A DNA stretch of 64,000 nucleotides, taken from NCBI RefSeq assembly GCF_002968575.1, contig NZ_PVBM01000022.1, positions 1 through 64,000 on the forward strand, given 5' to 3'. Of this stretch, positions 17,323 to 26,056 are shown piece after piece; position 1 is the first letter of the stretch; each line of letters starts with the position of its first letter. The position numbers and the translations under genes were made by a program. Origin of the DNA: Neorhizobium huautlense (lineage in GTDB: Bacteria > Pseudomonadota > Alphaproteobacteria > Rhizobiales > Rhizobiaceae). The notes beneath the pieces were generated by a model. It was not told where the DNA came from and did not search any database. It worked only from the letters and a program-made list of their open reading frames with translations.

Positions 17323-20300
17323 GTGGAGACGGAAAGTGAACTGCTGAGAACGGCGTGCGAGCGGATCAACGATCTCGCCGAACCCGCCTTCATCAAGGAC
17401 AGCGCCCTCACTTACGTGGCGGTGAATGCCGCCTATGCCCGGCTCTTCGGCAAACACGCGCATGAACTCATCGGCAAAACGAGCGGCGGCCTCTTCGGCG
17501 GCGGGGTGGACGCCGATCGCAAGGAAAAGGAATGCCGGGCGATCGTCTTCGGTACCGAGGAAGCCGCCTTCTGTTACGACCGCGCGGGCGTCGCGCGGCA
17601 TCAAATCCACATCGAGCGCTTTCTCACAGAAGATGACCATACCTATCTCTTCGGCTCGTTCGTGCCGGCGACGACGCTGAGCGTTGCCGGAGGGCTGAAC
17701 GTCGAGATGCAAGGCGGGCAAGCCGGCCAGTCCAGCGAGCCCATGTCGGTGTTCGACAGCGCCCTGGTCGACGATGCACTCGACATGCTCGAAATGGGCA
17801 TCGGCATCTACGACAGGAACGACTCGCTGCTCTACTGGAACTCGGAGCTGTCGAACTATTTCGCGTCGATGTCGATCGAGGTAAGGCGCGGCATGACGCT
17901 GAGGGAAATCCTCGGTCATGCCTATGACCGGCGCAAGCGGTTGTCGCCGGAGAAGATCGCGGCGGAAACGCCCGGCAAGGCGGCCTGGATCGAGGAGCGG
18001 ATGAAACCGTTCCGGTTGCCCTATTCGGAAAGCATCTATCAGCTGTCCGACGGGCGGTGGATGCGGAGCCTCAACAAGCGCCTCGAGAATGGGTTGCTGC
18101 TTGCCGTTCGTCACGACGTGACGGACTTCAAGGAGCAGGAAATGCTCCTGCGGGCGCGGGTCGCCGAGACGGAGCTGCTGCGCGCCGTGCTGGAGGATCT
18201 GCCGGTCCCGGTTTTCGCCCGCAACAGCGATCACCAGCTGACCTATGCCAATGCCGCCTACGAAGCGATGCTCGGCGCCCCGCGCGAGCAGTTTCTCGGC
18301 AAGACGGAAACGGAGATGTTTCCGGACGCGGCGGAGAGGTTCCGTCTCGAAAACGACCGCATCATGGATGGCGAGGCGATCGACAAGTCGGAGGACGTGA
18401 CTTTCCCCGACGGCTCGATCGTGCCGGTCATCACGCGCCTGCGGCGGATCACGACCGCTGACGGCGCCCACCATCTGGTGGGTTCGCGGATGGATGTCTC
18501 GCTTATCAAGGAAGCCCAGAGGAAGGCGGAGAAGGTCGGCGAAGATCTGCAGACTATCCTCAGCGCCATTCCGGTCGGCATTGCGATTCTCGACGAGACG
18601 TTCAACTTCGAATACGCAAACCCGACCTTTTACGATTTCTGGGATGCAGGCGAGCAGTTCGACCTGCCCGGCCGCTCCTATCGCGACTTCCTGAAGGTCA
18701 ATTTCGATCGCGGAATCTATGCCGGTTCGAACCTCAGCTTCGAGGAGATCTACCAGGGCCGGATCGCGGCGCTGACGGAAGGCGACGACAGGCCGCCGAT
18801 CGAGGTGAAAAGCCGCAACGGCCGCAGCATCGTCATTTCCGGTACCGGGCTTTCCGGCGGAAAGACGCTGCTGACCTACATGGACATCACCGCCATCCGC
18901 AAGCGGGAGCAGGAGATCCACGAGGCCCGCGCGGCACTCGAACAGCACGGCGCGCTGATGCGCGACGCCACCAGCGCGATGTCGCAGGGCCTTTTGATCC
19001 TGCATGACGGCGAAATCATCTTCTGCAACGACGCCTTGGCGAGCATGCTCGAAATGCCGGCGGAAATGGCCACGCCTGGTAAACAGTGGCGGGACATCTT
19101 CCGCTTCTGCGTCAGGCGCGGCGACCTCGGTCCGCCGGACGTGGCCGCCGATACGCTCAGGAGCTGGGAGGAAAATCTTGCCACCGGAAAGCCGGTCTTT
19201 GCCGATTTCCGCGTCGAGGGCCGCAAGTGGATCCATGTCGAGGCCAATATCACCGGCAGCGACCATTGGCTTGCGATCTTCACGGACGTCACCGACACCA
19301 AGGAACGCGAGGAGGAGCTGACACGGCTTCTGCAGCGCGCCGAGGCGGCAGACCGGGCGAAGTCCGAATTCCTCGCCAATATGAGCCACGAGATCCGCAC
19401 TCCGATGAACGGCGTGCTGGGCATGGCCGAGCTGCTCGCCAAGTCCAATCTCGATACCCGCCAGAAGACGTTCATCGACATCATCGTCAAGTCGGGCAAT
19501 GCGCTGCTCACGATCATCAACGACATCCTGGACTTCTCCAAGATCGATGCGGGGCAGATGAAGCTCCGCAAGGCGCCCTTCGATCCGGTCGAGGCGATCG
19601 AGGACGTGGCGACGCTGCTCTCCTCATCCGCCGCGGAAAAGGACATCGAGCTCATCGTGCGCGGCGATGCGTCCGTGCGCGAGACGGTCATGGGAGATGC
19701 CGGCCGCTTCCGCCAGATCATCACCAACCTGGTTGGCAATGCGGTGAAGTTCACCGAAAAGGGCCACGTCTTCATCGACCTGATGTCGAAGTCGACGGGG
19801 CCGGGCAAGATGATGCTCACCGTCCGCATCGAGGATACCGGCCTCGGCATCCCGGAAGAGAAGCTCCGAGCGGTTTTCGAGAAGTTCTCGCAGGTGGATA
19901 CGTCCTCCACCCGCCGCCACGAAGGCACCGGGCTCGGGCTTGCCATTACCGCCGGCCTTACGGAGCTCTTCGGCGGGCGCATCGAGGTCGAAAGCGAGCT
20001 CGGACGGGGTTCGGCCTTTACCGTGCATCTGCCGTTCGACGTCGTCAGCGAACGCAACGTCCAGACGGTTTTGCCGATCAATACAAGCGGCGCGCGCATC
20101 CTGGTGGTCGACGACAATCCCGTCAACCGCCGGATCCTCAGCGAGCAGCTTTCGATGTGGGGCTTCGATGCGGTCGCCGCCGACGGCGGTGCCGAGGGGC
20201 TTGCGATCCTCGGCGAGGCCGCCCGGATCGGCGTGGTTGTCGATGCCATTGTGCTCGACTACCACATGCCGGAAATGAACGGCCTCGACTTCGCCCGTAA

Positions 20301-21021
20301 CCTGCGGCGCGACGCCCGGTTCGACGGCACCGGTGTCATCTTTCTGACCTCCATGGACATGGCCAGCGACGACAGCACCTTCCAGGCGCTCAATATCCAG
20401 GCGCATCTTATGAAGCCCGCCCGCGCCAACCTGCTGCGCAGCACGATCATCGACGTGGTCCGCTCGATCCGCACGAAGCGGCGCGCGCTGGAGAACCTTC
20501 AGGTCCGGTCGGAGGCAATTCCTGTCTCTTCCCATCGGACGGAGCCAAACTCCCGTCCGGTATCTTCCGTCACGCCCGTCATCGCCGACGAACCGGTCTC
20601 GACGCCTCCCATGCGCTCCAGTCCGGCCCTCGATGTGCTGGTTGCGGAGGACAACGAGGTCAATCAGATCGTCTTCACGCAGATCCTGCAATCGACCGGC
20701 TGGCTGTTCCAGATCGTCAAGAACGGTGCCGAGGCCGTCGAGGCCTGGAAGGAGCACGAGCCGGCGGTGATCCTGATGGACGTGTCCATGCCGGTCATGA
20801 ACGGACATCAGGCGACCCAGAAGATCCGCGAGCTGGAGAAGCAGAGCGGGTCGCACACGCCGATCATCGGGGTGACCGCGCATGCGCTGGAAAGCGACCG
20901 TGAACTCTGCATCAAGGCCGGCATGGACGATTATCTGTCGAAGCCGATCAGTCCGGAGGCTCTGGAGTCCAAGATCCGTACCTGGATCGGGGGCGGGGCC
21001 ATCCATTCGGTGTCAGGCTAG
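17323..21021 (+). CDS. PAS-containing hybrid sensor histidine kinase with two receiver domains
   Basis: A hybrid kinase of 1232 aa from the chosen start. Several PAS domains fill the first ~650 residues (EPAFIKDSALTYVAVNAAYARLFG, VPVFARNSDHQLTYANAAYEAMLG and IGIYDRNDSLLYWN are typical cores). Then come the phosphoacceptor box SHEIRTPMNG, an ATPase domain with NAVKFTEKG and EDTGLGI, and two receivers: ILVVDDNPVNRR...DYHMPEMNG and VLVAEDNEVNQ...LMDVSMPVMNG, each with its own Asp and a late Lys. There are no transmembrane helices, so it is probably cytoplasmic. I prefer the GTG at 17323 because GGAG lies six bases upstream; a GTG at 17251 would add 24 residues. Its partner is not adjacent. The signal is unknown. 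Confidence 0.9.
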   Translation: METESELLRTACERINDLAEPAFIKDSALTYVAVNAAYARLFGKHAHELIGKTSGGLFGGGVDADRKEKECRAIVFGTEEAAFCYDRAGVARHQIHIERFLTEDDHTYLFGSFVPATTLSVAGGLNVEMQGGQAGQSSEPMSVFDSALVDDALDMLEMGIGIYDRNDSLLYWNSELSNYFASMSIEVRRGMTLREILGHAYDRRKRLSPEKIAAETPGKAAWIEERMKPFRLPYSESIYQLSDGRWMRSLNKRLENGLLLAVRHDVTDFKEQEMLLRARVAETELLRAVLEDLPVPVFARNSDHQLTYANAAYEAMLGAPREQFLGKTETEMFPDAAERFRLENDRIMDGEAIDKSEDVTFPDGSIVPVITRLRRITTADGAHHLVGSRMDVSLIKEAQRKAEKVGEDLQTILSAIPVGIAILDETFNFEYANPTFYDFWDAGEQFDLPGRSYRDFLKVNFDRGIYAGSNLSFEEIYQGRIAALTEGDDRPPIEVKSRNGRSIVISGTGLSGGKTLLTYMDITAIRKREQEIHEARAALEQHGALMRDATSAMSQGLLILHDGEIIFCNDALASMLEMPAEMATPGKQWRDIFRFCVRRGDLGPPDVAADTLRSWEENLATGKPVFADFRVEGRKWIHVEANITGSDHWLAIFTDVTDTKEREEELTRLLQRAEAADRAKSEFLANMSHEIRTPMNGVLGMAELLAKSNLDTRQKTFIDIIVKSGNALLTIINDILDFSKIDAGQMKLRKAPFDPVEAIEDVATLLSSSAAEKDIELIVRGDASVRETVMGDAGRFRQIITNLVGNAVKFTEKGHVFIDLMSKSTGPGKMMLTVRIEDTGLGIPEEKLRAVFEKFSQVDTSSTRRHEGTGLGLAITAGLTELFGGRIEVESELGRGSAFTVHLPFDVVSERNVQTVLPINTSGARILVVDDNPVNRRILSEQLSMWGFDAVAADGGAEGLAILGEAARIGVVVDAIVLDYHMPEMNGLDFARNLRRDARFDGTGVIFLTSMDMASDDSTFQALNIQAHLMKPARANLLRSTIIDVVRSIRTKRRALENLQVRSEAIPVSSHRTEPNSRPVSSVTPVIADEPVSTPPMRSSPALDVLVAEDNEVNQIVFTQILQSTGWLFQIVKNGAEAVEAWKEHEPAVILMDVSMPVMNGHQATQKIRELEKQSGSHTPIIGVTAHALESDRELCIKAGMDDYLSKPISPEALESKIRTWIGGGAIHSVSG

Positions 21022-21118
21022 CCCCATAGCCGGCGGCCTACTCCCATTGTACTAACCCGTATGGGGGATTTTTCGGCGCAGCGAGTGTGCCATTCTCCAT
21101 TCGCTCAACAGACTGTTG

Positions 21119-21157
21119 AGGGCTCGAACGGGAAAAACGGTCGAGCCCTAATTTTCC
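21119..21157 (+). terminator. Hairpin with short T-run, probable terminator of the hybrid kinase
   Basis: AGGGCTCGA (21119-21127) pairs with TCGAGCCCT (21141-21149) and is followed by AATTTTCCC. It lies about 100 bp downstream of the kinase stop, or could end a short independent RNA. Confidence 0.6.
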
Positions 21158-21179
21158 CAGTAAGTGCTGCGTCTGGTGA

Positions 21180-21213
21180 AGGGCTCGCGCCTTGGCGGAC
21201 CGGCGCGAGCCCT
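21180..21213. other. Second long hairpin in intergenic region
   Basis: A 12-bp perfect stem AGGGCTCGCGCC / GGCGCGAGCCCT with a 10-base loop, no T-run directly after it. Its outer half repeats the AGGGCTCG of the preceding hairpin. Further right, the right arm could alternatively pair with GGCTCGC at about 21226, before a T7 run at 21243, which would give a competing terminator-like structure. Confidence 0.5.
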
Positions 21214-21437
21214 CAGGCGGGCTCCGGCTCGCTGAGATGGCCGGTTTTTTTCGCATCCCGCTTCAAACGACCGTTTCCTTCTTCAACCCGGTCTCGCCCG
21301 CTCCCTGCACAAATAAATAACCGAACAGGCGGCGAAAGCTCGAATTGTAAGTACGTGCTAAAATAGATGTTTATAAACATGCTGTTCTCTTTGAGCCTGT
21401 GCAAAGGGCTTCCCCCAAGCAGGTCAGAAGGAACATC

Positions 21438-22322
21438 ATGCAGCTCTCCCATATCCTCGGCGTTCTCTGTCTTTCCACGACATTGGCGCTTGCCCCTCTG
21501 AACATGATCTTCGTCGATAGTTCGCCAGCCTTTGCAAAGGGCGGCAACGGCGGCGGTAATGGTGGTGGCGGAGGCGGCGGTAACGGCGGTGGTGGCGGCG
21601 GTAACGGCGGTGGCGGAGGCGGCGGCGGCAATGGAGGAGGAGGCGGTCACGGTGGCGGTGGTGGCCACAGCGGCGGCAAAAGCGGCGACCGTTCGGGAAG
21701 CAAGGGGGCGAACGGCCGGAGCGCCGACAGCCGGACCGACAAGGCCAGCAGATCGCAGCAGGCCGGCAAGTCGAAGCCGAACGTCAAGACCGTCGGCAAG
21801 GCGACCACGGCAGTTGGCCGGAAGTCAGCGGCGGCTCAGAAGGCAAAGCCGGAGAAAAAGCTTGCTGCCCAACTGGCCGGACTGAATTCGCTGAAACGCA
21901 ATTACCACGCGCTGATGAATACGGCCGATCCTCGGATGGCGGCGATTTCCGCCTTCAGTACTGCCTACGCACAATATGAGCTCACGCACGGCGTCGCGCC
22001 GCCGGCGGACGATCCTGTTCTCGGCGATGCGGCCCTGAGCGAGGCTTTGGCGGCGGCGGGAAAAATGGAGACGGTCGCGCCGGAAGCCCTCGGCTGGGCA
22101 AAAGGGGTGCTCGGCGTCGGACCGGCGGTGGGCACGATCGACAAGATGAGAGAAGCGCTCGCGAAGCAGACGACCGAACCCACCGACGATACGGATGCGG
22201 ATGAGGATACAACCGAAACGCCTGCGCCGGATGAAACCGTTGACGGAGAGCCGGACGATACCGATCCGGTCGAAACCGCCGCCAGCGGAGACACTGCTAC
22301 GGCCGAAGCGACAACTCCCTGA
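21438..22322 (+). CDS. Glycine-rich secreted protein
   Basis: A 294-aa protein with an N-terminal signal peptide (MQLSHILGVLCLSTTLALAP, cleavage near SPAFA-K). It continues with about 45 residues of Gly/Asn/His repeats (GGNGGGGGGGN type), then a Lys/Ser/Arg-rich basic segment (SGDRSGSKGANGRSADS), a helical core at about 140-230 containing LAGLNSLKRNYHALMNTADPR-like residues (landmark NSLKRNYHAL), and a very acidic Thr/Asp/Glu/Pro tail. I chose the ATG at 21438 with AGAAGGA upstream; it gives a clean signal peptide. Rhizobial genomes often have such proteins, with no known function; an envelope or matrix role is a guess. Confidence 0.78.
   Translation: MQLSHILGVLCLSTTLALAPLNMIFVDSSPAFAKGGNGGGNGGGGGGGNGGGGGGNGGGGGGGGNGGGGGHGGGGGHSGGKSGDRSGSKGANGRSADSRTDKASRSQQAGKSKPNVKTVGKATTAVGRKSAAAQKAKPEKKLAAQLAGLNSLKRNYHALMNTADPRMAAISAFSTAYAQYELTHGVAPPADDPVLGDAALSEALAAAGKMETVAPEALGWAKGVLGVGPAVGTIDKMREALAKQTTEPTDDTDADEDTTETPAPDETVDGEPDDTDPVETAASGDTATAEATTP
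21540..21680 (+). repeat. GGN-type low-complexity repeat within the glycine-rich gene
   Basis: Imperfect tandem repetition of GGCGGT/AAC/GGT triplets encodes the Gly/Asn stretch. It is prone to slippage, so length variation between strains is likely. Confidence 0.8.
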
Positions 22323-22813
22323 GTTGATGCCGCGTGGCACGACAAGTACCGGCAAAGCCCAGGCCTAACCTTTTCCGGAAGGTAGCCATCTACTCACACA
22401 AAAGCACATCGGCACGGTGGAACCGGTGGTGCGCGAGGTGGCCTACCCGTTTCAGCCAGCCTGTCTTTGACGATGCAGCATGTCACGCACTAGGCTCACA
22501 AGCTCCAGCAGCGGCGTTCCCCGTCGCTGCTCCACATCGATCCGACGACAAATCAAACGCAGGTCCAAGCCCACAAACATCATGCTTACCCCAATGAATC
22601 AGCCCACCTGATATATAGCTGGATTTGCGGCCGAGGAGTATTTTCGTGTGCGCGGATCAGGAGAGTGACTTTGGCCGGCTTCCATTCGATTTAGGCCATA
22701 AGGGGATGTTGATGCAGCCGTTTCACCCAATGTCGAAGTTGATCTGGGTCAAGAACTAGGGTCACTTGAGATGTGAGACGGCACCATTGTACCCCCCAAC
22801 GCAGTGCGGTCTT

Positions 22814-22850
22814 AGCGGCCGGTATTCATTGACCGGCCGCTTCCTTTTAT
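22814..22850 (+). terminator. Orphan rho-independent terminator, candidate small-RNA 3' end
   Basis: AGCGGCCGGT (22814-22823) and ACCGGCCGCT (22832-22841) form a perfect 10-bp stem with an 8-base loop, followed by TCCTTTTAT. No coding gene precedes it on the + strand for 490 bp. Confidence 0.72.
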
Positions 22851-23117
22851 CGGTACTTCGCCCTGGGCCGGGTCTTCTCGATTTATGAAGTCCAATAGAT
22901 TGGAGCAGAAGAATGTGCCCTTGGATATTGTCGAGGATTGTTTGAAGATAGTAAGTGTGTTCTTTCATTTTGTATCTGATGCGACAGAAACACTACCCAC
23001 AACGGATGATCTTCCAGACTGCGGTCTAGCTCCTTTGAGGGAATTGTGAGTTTCCATCCAGAGCGTAATGTTCTCTTTCTTCCCAGGTCATGCATAGAAG
23101 AGTCTTGAACTTGGGAG

Positions 23118-23148
23118 AGGCCCGCGCAGGGGGAACAGGCGCGGGCCT
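23118..23148 (+). terminator. Second orphan hairpin, possible terminator
   Basis: AGGCCCGCGC (23118-23127) and GCGCGGGCCT (23139-23148) form a perfect 10-bp stem with an 11-base loop, followed by a weak pyrimidine tract TCTGCTATTC. On the minus strand it is 61 bp beyond the mnmD stop, so it may instead serve that gene, although no T-run follows on that side. Confidence 0.5.
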
Positions 23149-23209
23149 TCTGCTATTCAGGAGAATAGCGATCGTCGCTGTTATTGCGGCAAGTGTGCGG
23201 GACAGCGGG

Positions 23210-23956
23210 TCAGGCTTTGACGCCGCACAGCATCTCGCGTTTTCCGGCAAATCCGGGGCGACGTTCGACGGCGAAGCCGGCCGCGGACAAGTTGCGGCGC
23301 ACGAAGCCGGCAGCGGCGTAGGTACCGAACGTCCCGCCCGGTACCGTCTTCTCGTGGATTGCCTGCATCAGGTCCGGCGACCACATGTCCGGATTGCGGG
23401 ACGGGGCGAAGCCGTCGAGGAACCAGGCGTCGAAACCCGGTTCGATGGCCATCACGGATTCCAGCGCGGGACCGCAGACGACGGTGAGCCGGGTTTGCCG
23501 GTCCGCTTCGATCTCGACCCTTCCGGCGGGTTCATCCGGCCAGGCGGCGGTAAGCGCTGTACGCTCCGCATCGATTTCCGGCCAGCGGGTCAACGCGCGG
23601 TCGATCTCCTCGCTCTTCATCGGGTAGAGTTCGAAGGAGATGAAGTGAAGTTTTCCGGCCGGGAGGCGGGTGAGTTTCCATTGGCGCCAGGTTTCGCAGA
23701 AATTCAGACCCGTGCCGAAACCGAGTTCTCCGATCTTGAACTCTCCGGATGGTGACCCGCAGTCGCGCCAACGATCCGGGAGGCCGTTGCCCGCAAGAAA
23801 GGTGTGGCCGCATTCCAGCCGCCCATCGGTGCGACAATAAAAGTGATCGCCAAACTTTTGCGAATAGGGCATATCGCCCTCGTGCCAGTCCAGCGGCTGG
23901 TCTTCCCGGGCAAGACTGTCGGGGGTCGCAAGCTTTTCGGGGTCATCGTCGCTCAT
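23210..23956 (-). CDS. mnmD: tRNA 5-methylaminomethyl-2-thiouridine methyltransferase (MnmD)
   Basis: A 248-aa DUF752-type methyltransferase that matches the N-terminal half of E. coli MnmC. It makes the last step of mnm5s2U34 synthesis, methylating nm5U with S-adenosylmethionine. Landmarks are LDWHEGDMPYSQKFGDHFY (landmark GDMPYSQKFGD), the SAM motif ELGFGTGLNF near residue 80, FELYPM and the late WFLDGFAPSRNPDMW block, which is very characteristic. I chose the ATG at 23956 (MSDDDPEKL), which directly overlaps the divergent FAD oxidase start; an ATG at 23986 would intrude into that gene. In many bacteria the two halves are separate, as here. Confidence 0.9.
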   Translation of the reverse strand: MSDDDPEKLATPDSLAREDQPLDWHEGDMPYSQKFGDHFYCRTDGRLECGHTFLAGNGLPDRWRDCGSPSGEFKIGELGFGTGLNFCETWRQWKLTRLPAGKLHFISFELYPMKSEEIDRALTRWPEIDAERTALTAAWPDEPAGRVEIEADRQTRLTVVCGPALESVMAIEPGFDAWFLDGFAPSRNPDMWSPDLMQAIHEKTVPGGTFGTYAAAGFVRRNLSAAGFAVERRPGFAGKREMLCGVKA

Positions 23957-25163
23957 GGGACATGCGGATAATCCTGCCGGGTCCAAGGGTCAATCGGATC
24001 TTGGCGGTCGATCTCACGATCTTCCGGCAGCTGTCGATCTCGTCATCCTCGGAGGCGGCGTCATGGGCCTCTGGGCGGCGGTCAAGGCCGAGCGCCTCGG
24101 TATCAGGACGCTGCTTGCCGATGCCGGCCGGACGGGGCAGGGGGCGAGCGGCGGACTGCTCGGCGCGCTGATGCCGCATATGCCGGACAAATGGAACGAG
24201 AAGAAACAGTTCCAGTTCGACGCGCTGCTGTCGCTCGAAGAGGAGGTCGCCGGGATCGAGCAGGCGACCGGCATGACCTGCGGGTACCGCCGTTGCGGTC
24301 GGCTGATCCCCTTGCCGAAACCGCATCTCAGAACGATCGCCTTGCGGCACTCGCAGGATGCCGAAATCTGTTGGCATCAGCATGGCCGCCGTTTCCACTG
24401 GCATGTCGTCGATCGCGGCGTTCAGGAGGGTTGGCCGGATGCAACCTTTACCGAAGCCGGTCTTGTTCATGACACTTTCGCGGCGCGCGTTTCGCCGCGC
24501 GGTCTTACTGCGGCGCTTGTGGCTTTCCTGCGTGCGGCAAGACACGTCCGGATTATCGAGGGGCTTGTCGCCGATCGGGTCGATCCGGAGAAAAACCGTG
24601 TGATTTTCGCAGGCGGCGAAAGTACTGCCTTCGGACATTGCATCGTGGCGGCGGGCCACCAGTCCTTCCCGTTGCTGGGGGAAATTTCTCCGCCGCTGCC
24701 ACGGCCGCTCGGACAGGCAGTGAAGGGCCAGGCGGCATTGCTCAGGGCCGACGTCGATCCGACGCTGCCGATCATCTTTCTCAACGGGCTCTATGTCGTC
24801 GCCCACGAGGGCGGGCATGTCGCGGTCGGCAGCACCAGCGAGGACGTGTTCGAAGACGCAGCCTCGACGGACGGTCTGCTCGACGATCTGGTCAGCCGCG
24901 CCCGCGATCTCGTGCCGGCCCTGAGGGAGGCGCCGGTGATCGAGCGCTGGGCGGGGCTTCGGCCCAAAGCCATCGACCGCGACCCGATGGTCGGGCCGTA
25001 TCCGGATCACCGCAAGGTGATTGCTCTTACCGGGGGCTTCAAGGTCAGCTTTGGGCTCGCCCACAAGCTCGCGGAAGCAGCACTCCGTTCGGTAAGCGGC
25101 GAGGAAATGCAGCTTCCGGACTCCTTTGCCCTGGAAAGCCACCTGGCCGCCGCCGCGCGCTAA
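23955..25163 (+). CDS. FAD-dependent oxidoreductase (DAO family, MnmC oxidase-like)
   Basis: A 402-aa flavoprotein of the D-amino-acid oxidase family. The ADP-binding motif VILGGGVMGLWAAVKAE lies at residues 29-45, and the FAD-proximal GASGGLLGALMPHMP at 57-71 is like that of MnmC(o) and glycine oxidases. Near the C-terminus come ERWAGLRPKAIDRDPMVGP and ALTGGFKVSFGLAHK. It starts at 23955, and the only usable start codon overlaps the minus-strand ATG of mnmD in a shared CATG. This pairing strongly suggests the enzyme that removes the carboxymethyl group from cmnm5U34 before methylation by MnmD. A general amine oxidase is the alternative. Confidence 0.85.
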   Translation: MGHADNPAGSKGQSDLGGRSHDLPAAVDLVILGGGVMGLWAAVKAERLGIRTLLADAGRTGQGASGGLLGALMPHMPDKWNEKKQFQFDALLSLEEEVAGIEQATGMTCGYRRCGRLIPLPKPHLRTIALRHSQDAEICWHQHGRRFHWHVVDRGVQEGWPDATFTEAGLVHDTFAARVSPRGLTAALVAFLRAARHVRIIEGLVADRVDPEKNRVIFAGGESTAFGHCIVAAGHQSFPLLGEISPPLPRPLGQAVKGQAALLRADVDPTLPIIFLNGLYVVAHEGGHVAVGSTSEDVFEDAASTDGLLDDLVSRARDLVPALREAPVIERWAGLRPKAIDRDPMVGPYPDHRKVIALTGGFKVSFGLAHKLAEAALRSVSGEEMQLPDSFALESHLAAAAR

Positions 25164-25289
25164 ACGCGAATCCTTCCGTCGCCCTCGTCGTTAATCTGTC
25201 ACGCAAATCACGTACCTCCATTCGTGGGGTCGATGAGCAATGCGTAAAATACCGGGGCGGAAAAGAAGGGACGCACGAGAAGGTGATGC

Positions 25290-25997
25290 ATGCGTTATGC
25301 CATATATTTCACGCCTCCGGCTTATGATCCGCTGACGCTGGCCGCCGCCCAATGGCTTGGCCGCAACGCCTTTTCCGGCGAGGCCATGGAGCCGCCGGCG
25401 ATCCGAGGCATCGGCATCCACGACATCGCCTTCAACACCGCGCTACCGCGCCGCTCCGGTTTCCACGCCACGCTGAAGTCGCCCTTCCGGCTTGCACCCG
25501 GCGTCACCGAACAGGCACTGCTGCGGCACCTGATGCGATTTGCGGGCGCGCACGATCCGTTTGATCTGCCGAGACTGGAAGTCGTTCGGCTCGGCAATTT
25601 CTTCGGCCTTGCGCCGGTCCTGCCCTGCGAGACCATGCGGTTTCTCGCTGCCGCCGTCGTGCAGGAGTTCGACGCCTTTCGCGCTCCGCTTTCCGAAGCG
25701 GAGCTGGAGCGCTGCGATCCGGGCGACCTGACAGCTCCGCAATTTGCAAACCTGCACCGCTGGGGCCACCCTTACGTGATGGACGAATTTCGCTTCCACA
25801 TGACCCTCACAGGTCCGCTTTCCGCGATCGACATGCAGCGCTTCGAGCTGGCGTTGCGCGATCACTTCGAGCCCTTCCTCAGGAAGCCGGTCGAGGTCGC
25901 CAACCTCGCCCTGTTCGTCGAGGAGGAGCAGGGCGCGCCTCTCCTCGTCCACTCCCTGCATCCCATGGGTCGGGTGGCGTCACGCAAGATCGCCTGA
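25290..25997 (+). CDS. DUF1045 / 2H-phosphoesterase-like protein
   Basis: A 235-aa protein of the DUF1045 family, sometimes named a putative phosphonate metabolism protein. It starts MRYAIYFTPPAYDPLT and contains both 2H-phosphoesterase motifs: FHATLKSPF at about residue 55 and FHMTLTGPL at about residue 168. These hydrolyse cyclic phosphates in related families. In some rhizobia it is next to phn genes; here no phn gene is present, so the name is only a family label. It is a separate unit 126 bp after the FAD oxidase. Confidence 0.85.
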   Translation: MRYAIYFTPPAYDPLTLAAAQWLGRNAFSGEAMEPPAIRGIGIHDIAFNTALPRRSGFHATLKSPFRLAPGVTEQALLRHLMRFAGAHDPFDLPRLEVVRLGNFFGLAPVLPCETMRFLAAAVVQEFDAFRAPLSEAELERCDPGDLTAPQFANLHRWGHPYVMDEFRFHMTLTGPLSAIDMQRFELALRDHFEPFLRKPVEVANLALFVEEEQGAPLLVHSLHPMGRVASRKIA

Positions 25998-26056
25998 GAC
26001 CCTCCGGCGTCACTTTTGTTCAAGAAGCCAAGGCGCAAGTCTGCTATATCCGCGTG

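Larger units (their letters stand above)
22323..23209. other. Long intergenic region with two terminator-like hairpins
   Basis: These 887 bp hold no convincing protein gene in any frame; possible frames are short and lack ribosome binding sites. Two strong GC-rich hairpins are present (see 22814 and 23118), each with no gene upstream on the same strand that would need it. The stretch 22600-23118 is also less GC-rich than the coding DNA. It is the most likely place in the window for small RNA genes. Confidence 0.5.

Noticed and set aside
21540..21680. GGN repeats as a CRISPR or regulatory array
   Set aside because: Units are triplet-based and in frame within a protein gene; there are no spacers.
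22334..22597. Short open frame in the long non-coding region
   Set aside because: No ribosome binding site, no signal of a known family and unusual residue composition; treated as non-coding.
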